Source: Anaerolineales bacterium (GTDB lineage Bacteria > Chloroflexota > Anaerolineae > Anaerolineales > Villigracilaceae). Taken from it: a DNA stretch of 64,000 nucleotides. A program made the position numbers and the translations under genes. Shown one piece after another: positions 7,722-16,359 of the stretch. Within the stretch, counting starts at the first letter, position 1. Every line of letters begins with the position of its first letter. Where the stretch lies: the NCBI GenBank assembly GCA_919902735.1, contig CAKKRM010000077.1:1-64000 (forward strand). Direction: 5' to 3'. Under the pieces are notes generated by a model, which worked only from the letters and a program-made list of their open reading frames with translations, was not told the origin of the DNA and ran no database searches.

Positions 7722-7806
7722 CACTCGTCACTGATTACTGATCACTGATTACTGATTACTGATTACTGATTACTGATTACTGATTACTGATTACTGATCA
7801 CTGGCA
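7722..7806. repeat. Tandem seven-base repeat (actgatt) downstream of dnaJ
   Basis: About ten near-perfect head-to-tail copies of actgatt/actgatc lie between the dnaJ stop codon and the NUDIX gene. A related tract, seven-base variants of gacggac and gtccgtg, precedes it at 7625-7700. There are no spacers, so it is not a CRISPR array. Confidence 0.85.
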
Positions 7807-7813
7807 ACTGCTC

Positions 7814-8935
7814 TCACCCCCCCAACGTCTCATTCAGCCAATCCAAAAATCCCTTCTCCTGCGGCTTGACCGTGGTTCCCAAACTCTCGGCCAGCTTCTC
7901 GAACAACTCGCGCTGTTCCTTCGTTAGCTTGGTTGGGACAGCCACATTCACGATCACCAATTGATTGCCGCGGTCTTTGCGTCGCAAATAGGGCACACCT
8001 TTATTCCGAAGCGTAAACACCTTGCCAGGCTGTGTGCCTGCGGGGATTTTTAATTTCTCATCGCCGTCAATGGTTGGCACATCCACTTCCGCGCCCAAGA
8101 CGGCCTGCGCCACATTGATATCGAGATTCAGAACCAGGTCATTCTCACGACGTTTGAAGAATTGATGAGGTTGAACATCCAAAACTAAAAACAGGCTTCC
8201 CTGCGGGCCGCCATTTTCACCAGGCGCGCCCTCTCCCGTCAAACGGATCTGCGTGCCAACATCCACACCTGCGGGAATCTGTACCTTCTTCTTGATTTTC
8301 TTGCGCTCAAGCCCATTGCCGTGACAGGTTTTGCACGGGGATGCGATCATCTCACCGCGCCCGTTACAAGTTGGGCAGGTCGCCGTCTGCACCATCTGCC
8401 CTAAAAAGGTCTGGCGCACCTGACGCACTTCACCCTGTCCATGACAAGTGGAACACTTCACTGGCGATGTACCTGGCTCGGCGCCATTGCCTTTACAGTG
8501 CGAGCATGTCTCATCACGCGAGAACTCGATCTCTTTGTCCACGCCAAAGACGGCTTCTTCAAATTTCAATGTAACCTGCATCTGCAAGTCACGTCCACGG
8601 CGCGGAGATTTGCGCGAGCGGCGGCCTGAGGAAAATCCAAACCCGCCAAAGAGTTCATCGAAGATGTCTGTAAAATCCACCGTGTAATCACGCTGGGAGC
8701 CCCCACCCATGCCGCCAAGTCCCTCTTTGCCAAAGCGGTCATAGCGCGCGCGCTTCTCAGAATCCGAAAGCACGCCATACGCCTCGTTGATTTCCTTGAA
8801 CTTCTCTTCGGCGTGCTCTTCCTTACTTACATCAGGATGATACTGGCGCGCGAGTTTACGAAACGCGGCTTTGATCTCATCATCGCCCGCGCTCCGTCCC
8901 ACGCCCAGAGTTTCGTAATAATCTTGGTTGCTCAT
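7814..8935 (-). CDS. dnaJ: Chaperone DnaJ
   Basis: This is the J-domain co-chaperone that delivers clients to DnaK and stimulates its ATPase. The 373-residue protein has the J domain with YHPDVSKEE (HPD motif), a short Gly/Phe region ([11 protein letters not shown]), four zinc repeats ([32 protein letters not shown]), and the C-terminal substrate-binding domains. It is the last gene of hrcA-grpE-dnaK-dnaJ. A tract of seven-base repeats (8938-9020) separates it from dnaK. Confidence 0.96.
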   Translation of the reverse strand: MSNQDYYETLGVGRSAGDDEIKAAFRKLARQYHPDVSKEEHAEEKFKEINEAYGVLSDSEKRARYDRFGKEGLGGMGGGSQRDYTVDFTDIFDELFGGFGFSSGRRSRKSPRRGRDLQMQVTLKFEEAVFGVDKEIEFSRDETCSHCKGNGAEPGTSPVKCSTCHGQGEVRQVRQTFLGQMVQTATCPTCNGRGEMIASPCKTCHGNGLERKKIKKKVQIPAGVDVGTQIRLTGEGAPGENGGPQGSLFLVLDVQPHQFFKRRENDLVLNLDINVAQAVLGAEVDVPTIDGDEKLKIPAGTQPGKVFTLRNKGVPYLRRKDRGNQLVIVNVAVPTKLTKEQRELFEKLAESLGTTVKPQEKGFLDWLNETLGG

Positions 8936-8937
8936 GA

Positions 8938-9020
8938 TTTGGTTACAGGTTGAAGGTTCAAGGTTACAGGTAAGGTTTCAACTTGTAACCTTGAACCTGT
9001 AACCTTGAACCTGTAACTTT
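8938..9020. repeat. Seven-base repeat tract between dnaK and dnaJ
   Basis: Variants of caggttg, aaggttc and aaggtta are followed by the inverted series (ttcaacttgtaaccttgaac). They form a long imperfect inverted repeat that could fold in the message between dnaK and dnaJ. Confidence 0.75.
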
Positions 9021-9028
9021 CAACTCTT

Positions 9029-10918
9029 TTACTCCTTCACTTCGCCATCGACAACATCAGGCCCAGCATCAGTGGATGAGCCTTCGGCTTCCGCTTCGCC
9101 CTCCGCCGACGGTTGCCCCTGCTCATAAACAGATGCGCCAATCTTTTGAATGGCCAGCCCCAACGCCTCCGTAGCGGCTTTGATCTTCTCTACATCCTCG
9201 CCCTGCGCCACAGACTTGACTTCCGCTGCCTTGGCTTCAACATCACTCCGAACTTCCACAGGAACTTTGTCACCAAATTCGCGCAATGCTTTATCGGCAG
9301 CATAGGCCGTGTTATCGGCATTATTTCGCGCTTCAATCAAATCCTTACGCTTGCGGTCTTCATCTGCATGGGCTTCCGCATCCTTGCGCATATTTTCGAC
9401 TTCGCTGTCGCTCAAGCCAGAGGATGCGGTGATCGTAATATGCTGTGAACGCCCCGTCGCCTTATCCTTTGCGCTCACTTTCAAAATGCCGTTCGCGTCC
9501 ACATCGAAGGTCACTTCAATTTGAGGGACGCCGCGCGGTGAAGGTGGAATACCATCCAAAATGAATTTACCCAACGACTTGTTATCATTCGCCATCGGAC
9601 GTTCGCCTTGCAGCACATGGATTTCAACCTGAGTCTGGTTATCGCCAGCGGTTGAAAATACCTGTGAACGGCGAGTCGGAATGGTTGTGTTGCGTTCAAT
9701 TTGAGCTGTGGCAACGCCGCCCAATGTTTCAATTGCAAGTGTAAGCGGAGCAACATCCAACAAAAGAATATCTTTGACTTCGCCGCCAAGCACGCCCGCC
9801 TGAATCGCTGCACCGATGGCAACCACTTCGTCAGGGTTGACGCCTTTGTGCGGGTCTTTGCCAAAGAAGGCGCGTACGCGGTCTTGAATGGCGGGCATTC
9901 GGGTCATACCGCCCACCAGAACAATTTCGTCGATGTTGCCAGCATTTAATCCAGCGTCAGCCAATGCCTGCTTGACAGGAGCAATCGTTCGGTCGACAAG
10001 ATCGGCTGTAATTTGTTCCAGCTTGGCGCGGGTCATGGTCATCACCAAATGTTTGGGGCCGCTTGCATCCGCCGTCAAATAAGGCAGGTTGATCTCGGTC
10101 TGCATCACCGTGGAAAGTTCGATCTTCGCTTTTTCAGAGGCTTCCTTCAAACGCTGCAAGGCCTGGCGGTCATTGTTCAGGTCAATGCCATTATCTTTCT
10201 TGAAGGTCTCGATCAAATGATCCATGATGCGCAGGTCGAAATCATCGCCGCCGAGGAAGGTATCGCCGCTCGTGGCGCGCACTTGGAACACGCCGTCACC
10301 CACATCCAAAATGGATACATCGAAAGTGCCGCCGCCGAGATCGTACACAACAATCACTTCGTTCTTCTTTTTATCAAGGCCATACGCCAGAGAAGAAGCA
10401 GTTGGCTCATTGATGATTCGCAAGACTTCAAGGCCCGCGATCTTGCCTGCATCTTTTGTGGCGTTGCGCTGCGCGTCGTTGAAGTACGCGGGGACAGTGA
10501 TGACCGCCTGCGTGATGGTTTCACCAAGATAGGCTTCCGCATCCGCCTTGATTTTTGCAAGGATCATCGCTGAAACTTCGGGCGCAGAATAATCCTTCTC
10601 GCCCAACGTCACACGCACATCGCCGTTGTCCGCGCCCTTCACGGCGTACGGCACACGCTTGCGAGTGCGTTCCACTTCGGGGTCATCGGCCTTGCGTCCC
10701 ATAAAACGCTTCACCGAGAAAATCGTATTCTGCGGATTCGTGATCGCCTGATTGCGCGCCACACGTCCCACCAAACGCTCGCCGTTCTTATTCATCGCCA
10801 CCACCGAAGGCACGAGTCTTTCACCCTCCGCAGATGGAATCACAACAGGCTCCCCGCCAGACATAACAGCGGCCACCGAGTTGGTCGTGCCAAGATCAAT
10901 TCCTATAATTTTTGCCAT
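9029..10918 (-). CDS. dnaK: Chaperone DnaK (Hsp70)
   Basis: This is the ATP-driven protein-folding chaperone of the cytoplasm. The 629-residue protein begins [18 protein letters not shown] and has the phosphate loops ([22 protein letters not shown]), the adenosine-site motif [13 protein letters not shown], the interdomain linker region [12 protein letters not shown], and the substrate-binding domain with a helical lid and acidic tail. Its length is normal. It follows grpE in the CIRCE-controlled operon, with a seven-base repeat tract (10926-10990) between them. Confidence 0.97.
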   Translation of the reverse strand: MAKIIGIDLGTTNSVAAVMSGGEPVVIPSAEGERLVPSVVAMNKNGERLVGRVARNQAITNPQNTIFSVKRFMGRKADDPEVERTRKRVPYAVKGADNGDVRVTLGEKDYSAPEVSAMILAKIKADAEAYLGETITQAVITVPAYFNDAQRNATKDAGKIAGLEVLRIINEPTASSLAYGLDKKKNEVIVVYDLGGGTFDVSILDVGDGVFQVRATSGDTFLGGDDFDLRIMDHLIETFKKDNGIDLNNDRQALQRLKEASEKAKIELSTVMQTEINLPYLTADASGPKHLVMTMTRAKLEQITADLVDRTIAPVKQALADAGLNAGNIDEIVLVGGMTRMPAIQDRVRAFFGKDPHKGVNPDEVVAIGAAIQAGVLGGEVKDILLLDVAPLTLAIETLGGVATAQIERNTTIPTRRSQVFSTAGDNQTQVEIHVLQGERPMANDNKSLGKFILDGIPPSPRGVPQIEVTFDVDANGILKVSAKDKATGRSQHITITASSGLSDSEVENMRKDAEAHADEDRKRKDLIEARNNADNTAYAADKALREFGDKVPVEVRSDVEAKAAEVKSVAQGEDVEKIKAATEALGLAIQKIGASVYEQGQPSAEGEAEAEGSSTDAGPDVVDGEVKE

Positions 10919-10925
10919 GATTGCT

Positions 10926-10990
10926 CCTAAGTTTCAAGTTAAAAGTCGAAGGTTTATGCAAACTTGAAACCTGTAACCTTCAACCTTTAA
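10926..10990. repeat. Seven-base repeat tract between grpE and dnaK
   Basis: Variants of gtttcaa, gttaaaa and aaggttt are followed by inverted copies (cttgaaacctgtaacc). It belongs to the junction repeat family. Confidence 0.7.
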
Positions 10991-10996
10991 CCGAAT

Positions 10997-11542
10997 TTAC
11001 TGTGCCACCCGCACCAATGCAGGTCGTATCACTCGTTCGCCGAGCATGTATCCATTCTGCACCACATCGATGACGTGTTCGCTTTCAACATCATCGTTTG
11101 GTTCATGCGAGATCGCCTCGTGGAAGTTGGGGTCGAAGGCCATGCCCTTTGCCTCGATGCGTTTCAAGCCTTCGCCATCCAGCATGTTTTGCAATTTACG
11201 CGCGATCAACTCGATGCCGCCCGCCCACGCATCATCCGCGGGACGGTTTTGCAGGGCGCGTTCCAAATCATCGAGCGCGGGCAAGACCTTCTTGATGATG
11301 TCGCCTTTCATGCTGGCGTACATCAACTCATTGTCGCGTTCAATGCGTTTCTTATAATTTTGGAATTCAGCCTGAGACCGCGCCCACCCATCTTTATATT
11401 CGGACATCTTTGCCTCAGCTTCTTTCAGTTGATTAATCAACGCCTCCCGCTCCGCCGACGCCTGATCGCCCTCAACAGGTATTTCTTCCGCTGGGGCTTG
11501 ATTCTCATTGAATTCATCCTGTCTATTTTTCGCTTTTGCCAT
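10997..11542 (-). CDS. grpE: Nucleotide exchange factor GrpE
   Basis: GrpE releases ADP from DnaK. I choose the ATG at 11542 (MAKAKNRQDEFNENQ), with GAG-rich sequence upstream, rather than a TTG five codons earlier. The 181-residue protein has an acidic disordered N-terminus, a long coiled coil (about residues 35-85, with FQNYKKRIERDNELMYASM), and the C-terminal beta domain with GMAFDPNFHEAI and VIDVVQNGYMLGERVIRPALV. It is co-transcribed with hrcA and dnaK. Confidence 0.95.
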   Translation of the reverse strand: MAKAKNRQDEFNENQAPAEEIPVEGDQASAEREALINQLKEAEAKMSEYKDGWARSQAEFQNYKKRIERDNELMYASMKGDIIKKVLPALDDLERALQNRPADDAWAGGIELIARKLQNMLDGEGLKRIEAKGMAFDPNFHEAISHEPNDDVESEHVIDVVQNGYMLGERVIRPALVRVAQ

Positions 11543-11554
11543 GTTTCTCACTCT

Positions 11555-11618
11555 CAAATTGGTAATTAGTAATTGGTAATTGGTAATTTCATTTACAAAT
11601 TACCAATTACTAATTACG
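11555..11618. repeat. Seven-base repeat tract between hrcA and grpE
   Basis: It consists of variants of ggtaatt and agtaatt, then the inverted aattaccaattactaattac. The two halves can form a long AT-rich hairpin. Confidence 0.75.
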
Positions 11619-11623
11619 TTTTT

Positions 11624-12667
11624 TTATTCACCCGAAATCGTATCGTTCACCAAATCGCTTAATAAGCCAGCGACATATCTCACGGTTGGGATGGTCTTTG
11701 CATAAGACATTCGCATCGGCCCCAGCACGCCCAATGTACCCGTGGCCATGCCAGGGACGCCGTATCTCGCAATGACCATTGAGCATTGGCGGAACTCGTC
11801 CAACTCACCCTCGCCGCCGATCAATACTTGCAGTCCGCCGATGTTGCTGTTGGTTGTGGTGCGAGCCAGCAAATCCTGCAAGGTGGAACGTTCTTCAAAA
11901 AGTTTCAAGGTCTTGCGCGCTTCATCTGATCCTGAAAATTCAGGTTCGTTGAGCATGTTGGTTAATCCATCCGTGTAAATTTCACCGGAGACGCGGCTCG
12001 CCGAGCTGCGCATGTCCTGAAGGATGAGAATCAGGATATCCTGATCGAGCGGGTCAGAGCGATGTGTCAGCGAGGAAATTGCGTCCACGGCCAGACCAGC
12101 TAACAGGGTGTTAAGACGCGCGGCAGTTTGGCTGAGTCGCTCCTGTGGCACAGGTTCCGTCAGCGTGAGAATCTGCTGGGAGACTTCCCCACCCGCCATC
12201 ACCAGCACCATTAATATTTGCCTTCCCTGCGTGGAGATTAACTCGACATGCTTGTACTTTGCCTGCTCCGAATGGGGAGCCGTGACTACCGAGACGCCCT
12301 GCGATTGGTTGGCAAGGATGGATGCCGCGAGAGTCATCCACTGATCCATGTCGGCGCGGGATTGGTAGAACTGGTGCGAGATGGTGTGCTGCACGCTTTC
12401 GGGCAGTTCCGCATCCTGCATCATCTGGCTGACAAAATAGCGATAGCCTTCTTCAGATGGAACGCGCCCCGCCGAGGTGTGAGGCTGGCGCAGGTAGCCC
12501 ATTTCTGTGAGCGCGGCCATTTCATTACGAATGGTTGCCGCCGATAGCCCGAGATGGTAATGCTCCGTAAGCCGCTTCGAGCCAACGGGCTGAGCGGATT
12601 CTATGTAATCCCGTATGATAAGAAGAAGCAGGGTCTTCTGGCGTTCGGTGAGGTTGCTCATATTCAT
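11624..12667 (-). CDS. hrcA: Heat-inducible transcription repressor HrcA
   Basis: HrcA binds the CIRCE operator and represses class I heat-shock genes. The 347-residue protein has the N-terminal winged helix (LTERQKTLLLLIIRDYIESAQPVGSKRL in outline) with SAATIRNEMAALTEMGYL, followed by HTSAGRVPSEEGYRYFV, all diagnostic. It heads the operon hrcA-grpE-dnaK-dnaJ and should control itself through the operator at 12672-12696. The start could also be the ATG two codons later. Confidence 0.96.
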   Translation of the reverse strand: MNMSNLTERQKTLLLLIIRDYIESAQPVGSKRLTEHYHLGLSAATIRNEMAALTEMGYLRQPHTSAGRVPSEEGYRYFVSQMMQDAELPESVQHTISHQFYQSRADMDQWMTLAASILANQSQGVSVVTAPHSEQAKYKHVELISTQGRQILMVLVMAGGEVSQQILTLTEPVPQERLSQTAARLNTLLAGLAVDAISSLTHRSDPLDQDILILILQDMRSSASRVSGEIYTDGLTNMLNEPEFSGSDEARKTLKLFEERSTLQDLLARTTTNSNIGGLQVLIGGEGELDEFRQCSMVIARYGVPGMATGTLGVLGPMRMSYAKTIPTVRYVAGLLSDLVNDTISGE

Positions 12668-12671
12668 AATG

Positions 12672-12696
12672 TAGCGCTCCCGAAGCGAGAGCGCTA
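12672..12696. promoter_or_regulatory. CIRCE operator (HrcA binding site)
   Basis: A perfect eight-base inverted repeat, TAGCGCTC and GAGCGCTA, is separated by exactly nine bases. This is the CIRCE layout (consensus TTAGCACTC-N9-GAGTGCTAA) with GC in place of AC/GT in the arms. It sits just downstream of the predicted hrcA transcription start and five bases upstream of the hrcA ATG. Confidence 0.92.
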
Positions 12697-12710
12697 TTTA
12701 TCGTACAATA

Positions 12711-12739
12711 ATGATAACAGTGGGAAAAAGGGAAGTCAA
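12711..12739 (-). promoter_or_regulatory. Promoter of the hrcA-grpE-dnaK-dnaJ operon
   Basis: On the minus strand TTGACT is followed after 17 bases by TATCAT, a good housekeeping promoter. The start point should fall near 12704, so the CIRCE element lies in the first bases of the transcript, as in other HrcA-controlled operons. Confidence 0.8.
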
Positions 12740-12763
12740 TAAGAGGAGTGTAAGAATTATTGA

Positions 12764-12890
12764 CTTCCGTCATTGCGAGGAGGATGCACTTCCCGGCGAA
12801 GCAATCTCCCTCACGGTACATGGGATTGCTTCGCCAACGAACGGCTCGCAATGACGTAACTGAGGGAAGTTATATTTTTATGAACCCTAA
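12764..12890. repeat. GAAGCAATCTCC-type palindromic repeat, copy 1
   Basis: This 127-base element contains tcattgcgagg, gaagcaatctccc, gggattgcttcgcc and ctcgcaatgacg as nested inverted parts. Its reverse complement at 30128-30254 differs at only three positions by direct comparison. Less similar copies lie at 20637-20728, 24505-24607 and, in part, 28073-28130. Confidence 0.9.
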
Positions 12891-12910
12891 GGGGAGTTAT
12901 TTACAAAAGG

Positions 12911-12948
12911 AAAAAAAGAGGAAAGATCAAAATGATCTTTCCTCTTTT
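12911..12948 (-). terminator. Rho-independent terminator of the kinase gene
   Basis: A 15-base perfect stem (AAAAGAGGAAAGATC and its complement) with a five-base loop is followed on the minus strand by seven T. It begins five bases after the stop codon of the kinase-propeller gene. Confidence 0.88.
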
Positions 12949-12952
12949 GGAT

Positions 12953-15181
12953 CTATGGGGTGGTTGTTACGCTGGGCCGCCAGGCGGGATGGAAATCCAA
13001 TTCCGGGTCGGTTGTAAGGCGGGTACGGCCTCCGCCTGCGGCGGTCATGTAGAAAATATCCACATTACTCTCCTCTTCCACGCCTTCGTAGGCAAGGTAG
13101 AAGCCATCCGGGGAGTAGCCCACATTTTGGATGATGGTCAGGTTGACCTGCATCCGCGTGCCTTGTTCCAGGGTATGGTCTGTGGCGGAAATGCTCATCA
13201 AATAAGGGTTGCAAAATACGGTGGCGCAGCGTTGGTTGAAGATGATCAGTTCGCCGTTGGGCGACCATGCGGGAAGATAATCTGTGTAGGCCACGCCGCT
13301 GCGGACGATCTGCTGTGGTTCTGTGCCATCGGCATTCATCATCCAAATTTGATAGACGCCAAAGCGTTTTACCGCATATACGATCTGGGAGCCATCGCGC
13401 GAAAATGAGGGCTGGCGGGATTCCACGCGCAGCGCTCCTTTGGTGATTTGTGAGAATTTCGAAAGGTCATCCACGCTGACGGAGAAAATTTCCATTTGCC
13501 CGCTGCGCAACGAAGTGAAGAAGATGGATTCTCCGTCAGGCGACCAGACGGGGTCAAAATCTCCGCCGGGGCCGGGGGCAATTTGAGTTAAGCCTGTGCC
13601 ATCGGCATTGATAATGTATAAACTGGCATTGTAGTAAATATCATCCATGCCTTTGCATGGGGAGATGAAGACCAACTTCGAGCCATCCGGCGACCAGGCG
13701 GGCTGGCAGGCTCCGTTGGACATATCGGTTAGTTGGATGGCGCCGTTGACCGCTATGTCAAGCAGGTATAGCTGGGGTAATCCGCTGCGATTGGATGCAA
13801 ACGCAATCTGCCCCGTGCCCCCGCCTAAAGGAACAGAGGTGCTCGGAAGGGCCGTGTCCGTTGGCACAACAGTATCCACAACGCCTGGGATGACCGTATT
13901 GGTGGGCACGCTGGTTGCTGTGGGGGGCTTTTTGGTTGCAGTGGGGATGGAAGTTGAAGTGGCTGTAAAGGTGGGCAGGCTTGTGGGAATCGGCGAAGTG
14001 GGCGTAGCGGATGGTGTGGCTGTATTGGTGGGCACAAGGAAGGGGATGATCCCGCGTATATCAGCCGGCAACACGCCCGGCGTAAAATATGCAACGCCGC
14101 CCAAAACCAGAAATAACAATAAAGTAAGAACCACAAAGCGAATAAACGTGGAACGGCGTTTCCGTTCACGTTCCTTTTGTCTCTTAAGCGGTGAAATAAA
14201 AGGCTGATCCTCTTCCACAGTGGTGGCAGAGGGAAGGGGCCCTTTTGGGGCAACGCGAACGGGAGTCTTTTCTTTAAGAGGGGTCGCCGCCGCTTCATCA
14301 ATTTCCCTTGCAGGGAAGGTATCTGCGGGGGGAGGGGCAACCATATAACTGCCGGGTATCTGCTGGGTTTTGGATTTTGCGCCAAGCAATGCCTTCTTGA
14401 ATTCCTCGGCAGTTTGGAAGCGGTCACTTGGGTCCACGCCCATGGCCTTCTCAATGGAAGCCGCCAACCGACGGGACACCTTTGAATTGCGCTTCCTTAA
14501 AGGAGTCAACTGCGCGTTGTCCATTGCGCGCGCAAGCCCATCTTCAGGAATGATGCCACTTAACGCCGCGTATAACGTGGCGCCTAATGAATAAATATCC
14601 GTGCGCGGATCGGTGCGCGCAGTTCCGTATTGTTCAGGCGGGGAATAACCGGGGGTCATGGCGCGCGCACCGGTAGTGGTTGCCTGGCTTGCGTTTTGAT
14701 ACACCTTGGCCAAACCAAAATCCACTAAAAAAATATGACCATCCGGCGTGATCTTGACATTGCCGGGTTTGATATCGCGGTGCAAAATGGGGGGTTTGCG
14801 CGAGTGCAAATACGCGAGCGCATCGCAAATGGCGGCGCCAATATGAACGGCGTCATCTTCGGTGAGCATACCGAGGCGTTCCATGCGGAAGCGCAAATCC
14901 TCGCCCTCGATAAAATCCATGACGAGGTATTGGCCCTGGTCTCCCAGCACAATATGGTCTGAAACACGCGGCAGGTTTGGATGCCTGAGGTTGGCAAGGA
15001 TGACCGCTTCCAAACGGAATTGGCGCGCATATTCATCCGTTGTGAAGAGATTTTCCTTGAGCGCAATCTGAACGCCAAGGTTTTCATCTATGGCGCGGTA
15101 CACAGAGCCCATGCCGCCCTGGCCAAGAATATCAATAATTCGATAACGATTATGAAGGAGAGTGTCTTTTTCGAGCGTCAT
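12953..15181 (-). CDS. Ser/Thr protein kinase with extracellular TolB-like propeller
   Basis: The N-terminal 270 residues are a Hanks-type kinase: glycine loop GQGGMGSVYRA, Lys in IALKEN, catalytic HRDIKPGNVKI, DFGLAK, and the activation and substrate loops GTARTDPRTDIYSLG. A juxtamembrane stretch is followed by one membrane segment (RFVVLTLLLFLVLGGVAYF) and a Pro/Ser/Thr-rich spacer. The C-terminal 300 residues carry repeated TolB/PD40 motifs (GQIAFASNRSGLPQLYLLD, WSPDGSKLVFIS, WSPDGESIFFTS). I infer an outside propeller that senses or binds something and signals to the cytoplasmic kinase. The usual PASTA repeats are absent. Confidence 0.92.
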   Translation of the reverse strand: MTLEKDTLLHNRYRIIDILGQGGMGSVYRAIDENLGVQIALKENLFTTDEYARQFRLEAVILANLRHPNLPRVSDHIVLGDQGQYLVMDFIEGEDLRFRMERLGMLTEDDAVHIGAAICDALAYLHSRKPPILHRDIKPGNVKITPDGHIFLVDFGLAKVYQNASQATTTGARAMTPGYSPPEQYGTARTDPRTDIYSLGATLYAALSGIIPEDGLARAMDNAQLTPLRKRNSKVSRRLAASIEKAMGVDPSDRFQTAEEFKKALLGAKSKTQQIPGSYMVAPPPADTFPAREIDEAAATPLKEKTPVRVAPKGPLPSATTVEEDQPFISPLKRQKERERKRRSTFIRFVVLTLLLFLVLGGVAYFTPGVLPADIRGIIPFLVPTNTATPSATPTSPIPTSLPTFTATSTSIPTATKKPPTATSVPTNTVIPGVVDTVVPTDTALPSTSVPLGGGTGQIAFASNRSGLPQLYLLDIAVNGAIQLTDMSNGACQPAWSPDGSKLVFISPCKGMDDIYYNASLYIINADGTGLTQIAPGPGGDFDPVWSPDGESIFFTSLRSGQMEIFSVSVDDLSKFSQITKGALRVESRQPSFSRDGSQIVYAVKRFGVYQIWMMNADGTEPQQIVRSGVAYTDYLPAWSPNGELIIFNQRCATVFCNPYLMSISATDHTLEQGTRMQVNLTIIQNVGYSPDGFYLAYEGVEEESNVDIFYMTAAGGGRTRLTTDPELDFHPAWRPSVTTTP

Positions 15182-15289
15182 CTAAAACCTAATGGCCTGC
15201 CTAAAATCAATAACGCGCCATGCAATGGATTTGCGCGTTAAAAACAAATTGGATTGTTGATTGAATTTCCTGAACGAGCGCATATTATA

Positions 15290-16288
15290 TCAGATTGAAG
15301 TTTTACTCCTGCCAACTTCAATCAACTTGAAACGAATAAAAACCCACGGCGCGCCGCCTGTCACCCACCAGCCCACCAGCGCGTAGCGAATGAAGCGCAG
15401 GGAATACACAAGCGCGCCGTCGCCGCGCGGGAAAATTTCGCCCAACCCCATCCATAGGATGAGGATGCCGATCAGGCCGATGACGTAACGAAGAGCGCGC
15501 ATCCAAACCGGACCGTTGGCCTGATACCCGCCCATCGACATGATCCACGCGAGACCAAAGCCCAGCCCGAAGAAAGTCCCTGCTGAGGTGTAGATTCCGT
15601 TTGGGTCCACCGGGGCAGGCAACTCGGTCCCGGCAAGAAGCGCATTGTCCATCCAGAGGGCAGGGACTTGATATCCGTTCCTCAATGAAACAACTGCCAT
15701 TCCCAACACAACGAAAATCATCGAACCCATGAACGCATAGACGGTTTGCTGAATCAATGATTTTTTCCCTACCCATGCGGCAAGCGGTTCCCAAAATCGG
15801 GCGAAGGCCCACAGAAACACCCCACCCAACAGCCACCCTGCGATGACATCGTGCGGGAAGTGTGAGCCAAGATACAAGCGCGAGAAGCCGATAAAAAAGA
15901 TGAGCGCAATCGCAGCCGCCCAAACCCAAACCTGTTTGCGATATGCCGCAATGATGCCCCACACGCTCATGGCATTTTGGGCGTGACCTGATGGAATGCC
16001 AAAGGATGTTTCGGGCCAAAGCGCGCGGACGTGTGAACTCACCCAATACGGACGCGGGCCTGCAAAAAGCAATTTACCCATGTAGTTGAACATGCTGCTT
16101 GTCACCAGAATAAACCCCACTCGCAGACCCAGCGCAGAGTCTACGCTCCAGTAGATGAGGGGCAGGACGAGGAAAAAGAAATCTTCTGTTCCGAGGTAGC
16201 TGAAAAAACGCATGGGCAGGGTGAGCCAGTCCCCCAGGCCTTGAAGGCCGATAATAAAGGCGATACCGCCGTCAATAAGAGTCTGCAT
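15290..16288 (-). CDS. PAP2-family membrane phosphatase
   Basis: Type 2 phosphatidic acid phosphatases remove phosphate from lipid or isoprenoid phosphates at the membrane surface. The three motifs are present: GKLLFAGPRPYW, PSGHAQNAMSVWG and SRLYLGSHFPHDVIAGW. The 332-residue protein has about eight hydrophobic segments and an acidic, low-charge C-terminal half. It could be undecaprenyl-diphosphate phosphatase-like, but the substrate is not shown. It is transcribed away from the transglutaminase gene, sharing a 71-base intergenic region. Confidence 0.88.
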   Translation of the reverse strand: MQTLIDGGIAFIIGLQGLGDWLTLPMRFFSYLGTEDFFFLVLPLIYWSVDSALGLRVGFILVTSSMFNYMGKLLFAGPRPYWVSSHVRALWPETSFGIPSGHAQNAMSVWGIIAAYRKQVWVWAAAIALIFFIGFSRLYLGSHFPHDVIAGWLLGGVFLWAFARFWEPLAAWVGKKSLIQQTVYAFMGSMIFVVLGMAVVSLRNGYQVPALWMDNALLAGTELPAPVDPNGIYTSAGTFFGLGFGLAWIMSMGGYQANGPVWMRALRYVIGLIGILILWMGLGEIFPRGDGALVYSLRFIRYALVGWWVTGGAPWVFIRFKLIEVGRSKTSI

Positions 16289-16323
16289 ATAGTCCTCCAG
16301 TAGGGTTTATTAGCGTGTCGCAA

Positions 16324-16353
16324 TTGACGAACATACATCCTTCATTGTACACT
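16324..16353 (+). promoter_or_regulatory. Promoter for a probably leaderless transglutaminase transcript
   Basis: TTGACG is followed after 18 bases by TACACT, and the -10 box ends six bases before the ATG at 16360. There is no ribosome binding site, so transcription is expected to start at the ATG itself. Confidence 0.6.
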
Positions 16354-16359
16354 CAATGA

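Noticed and set aside
7722-7806. Possible CRISPR array
   Set aside because: Head-to-tail seven-base units without spacers; no cas gene in the window. The tract at 37502-37576 was rejected for the same reason.
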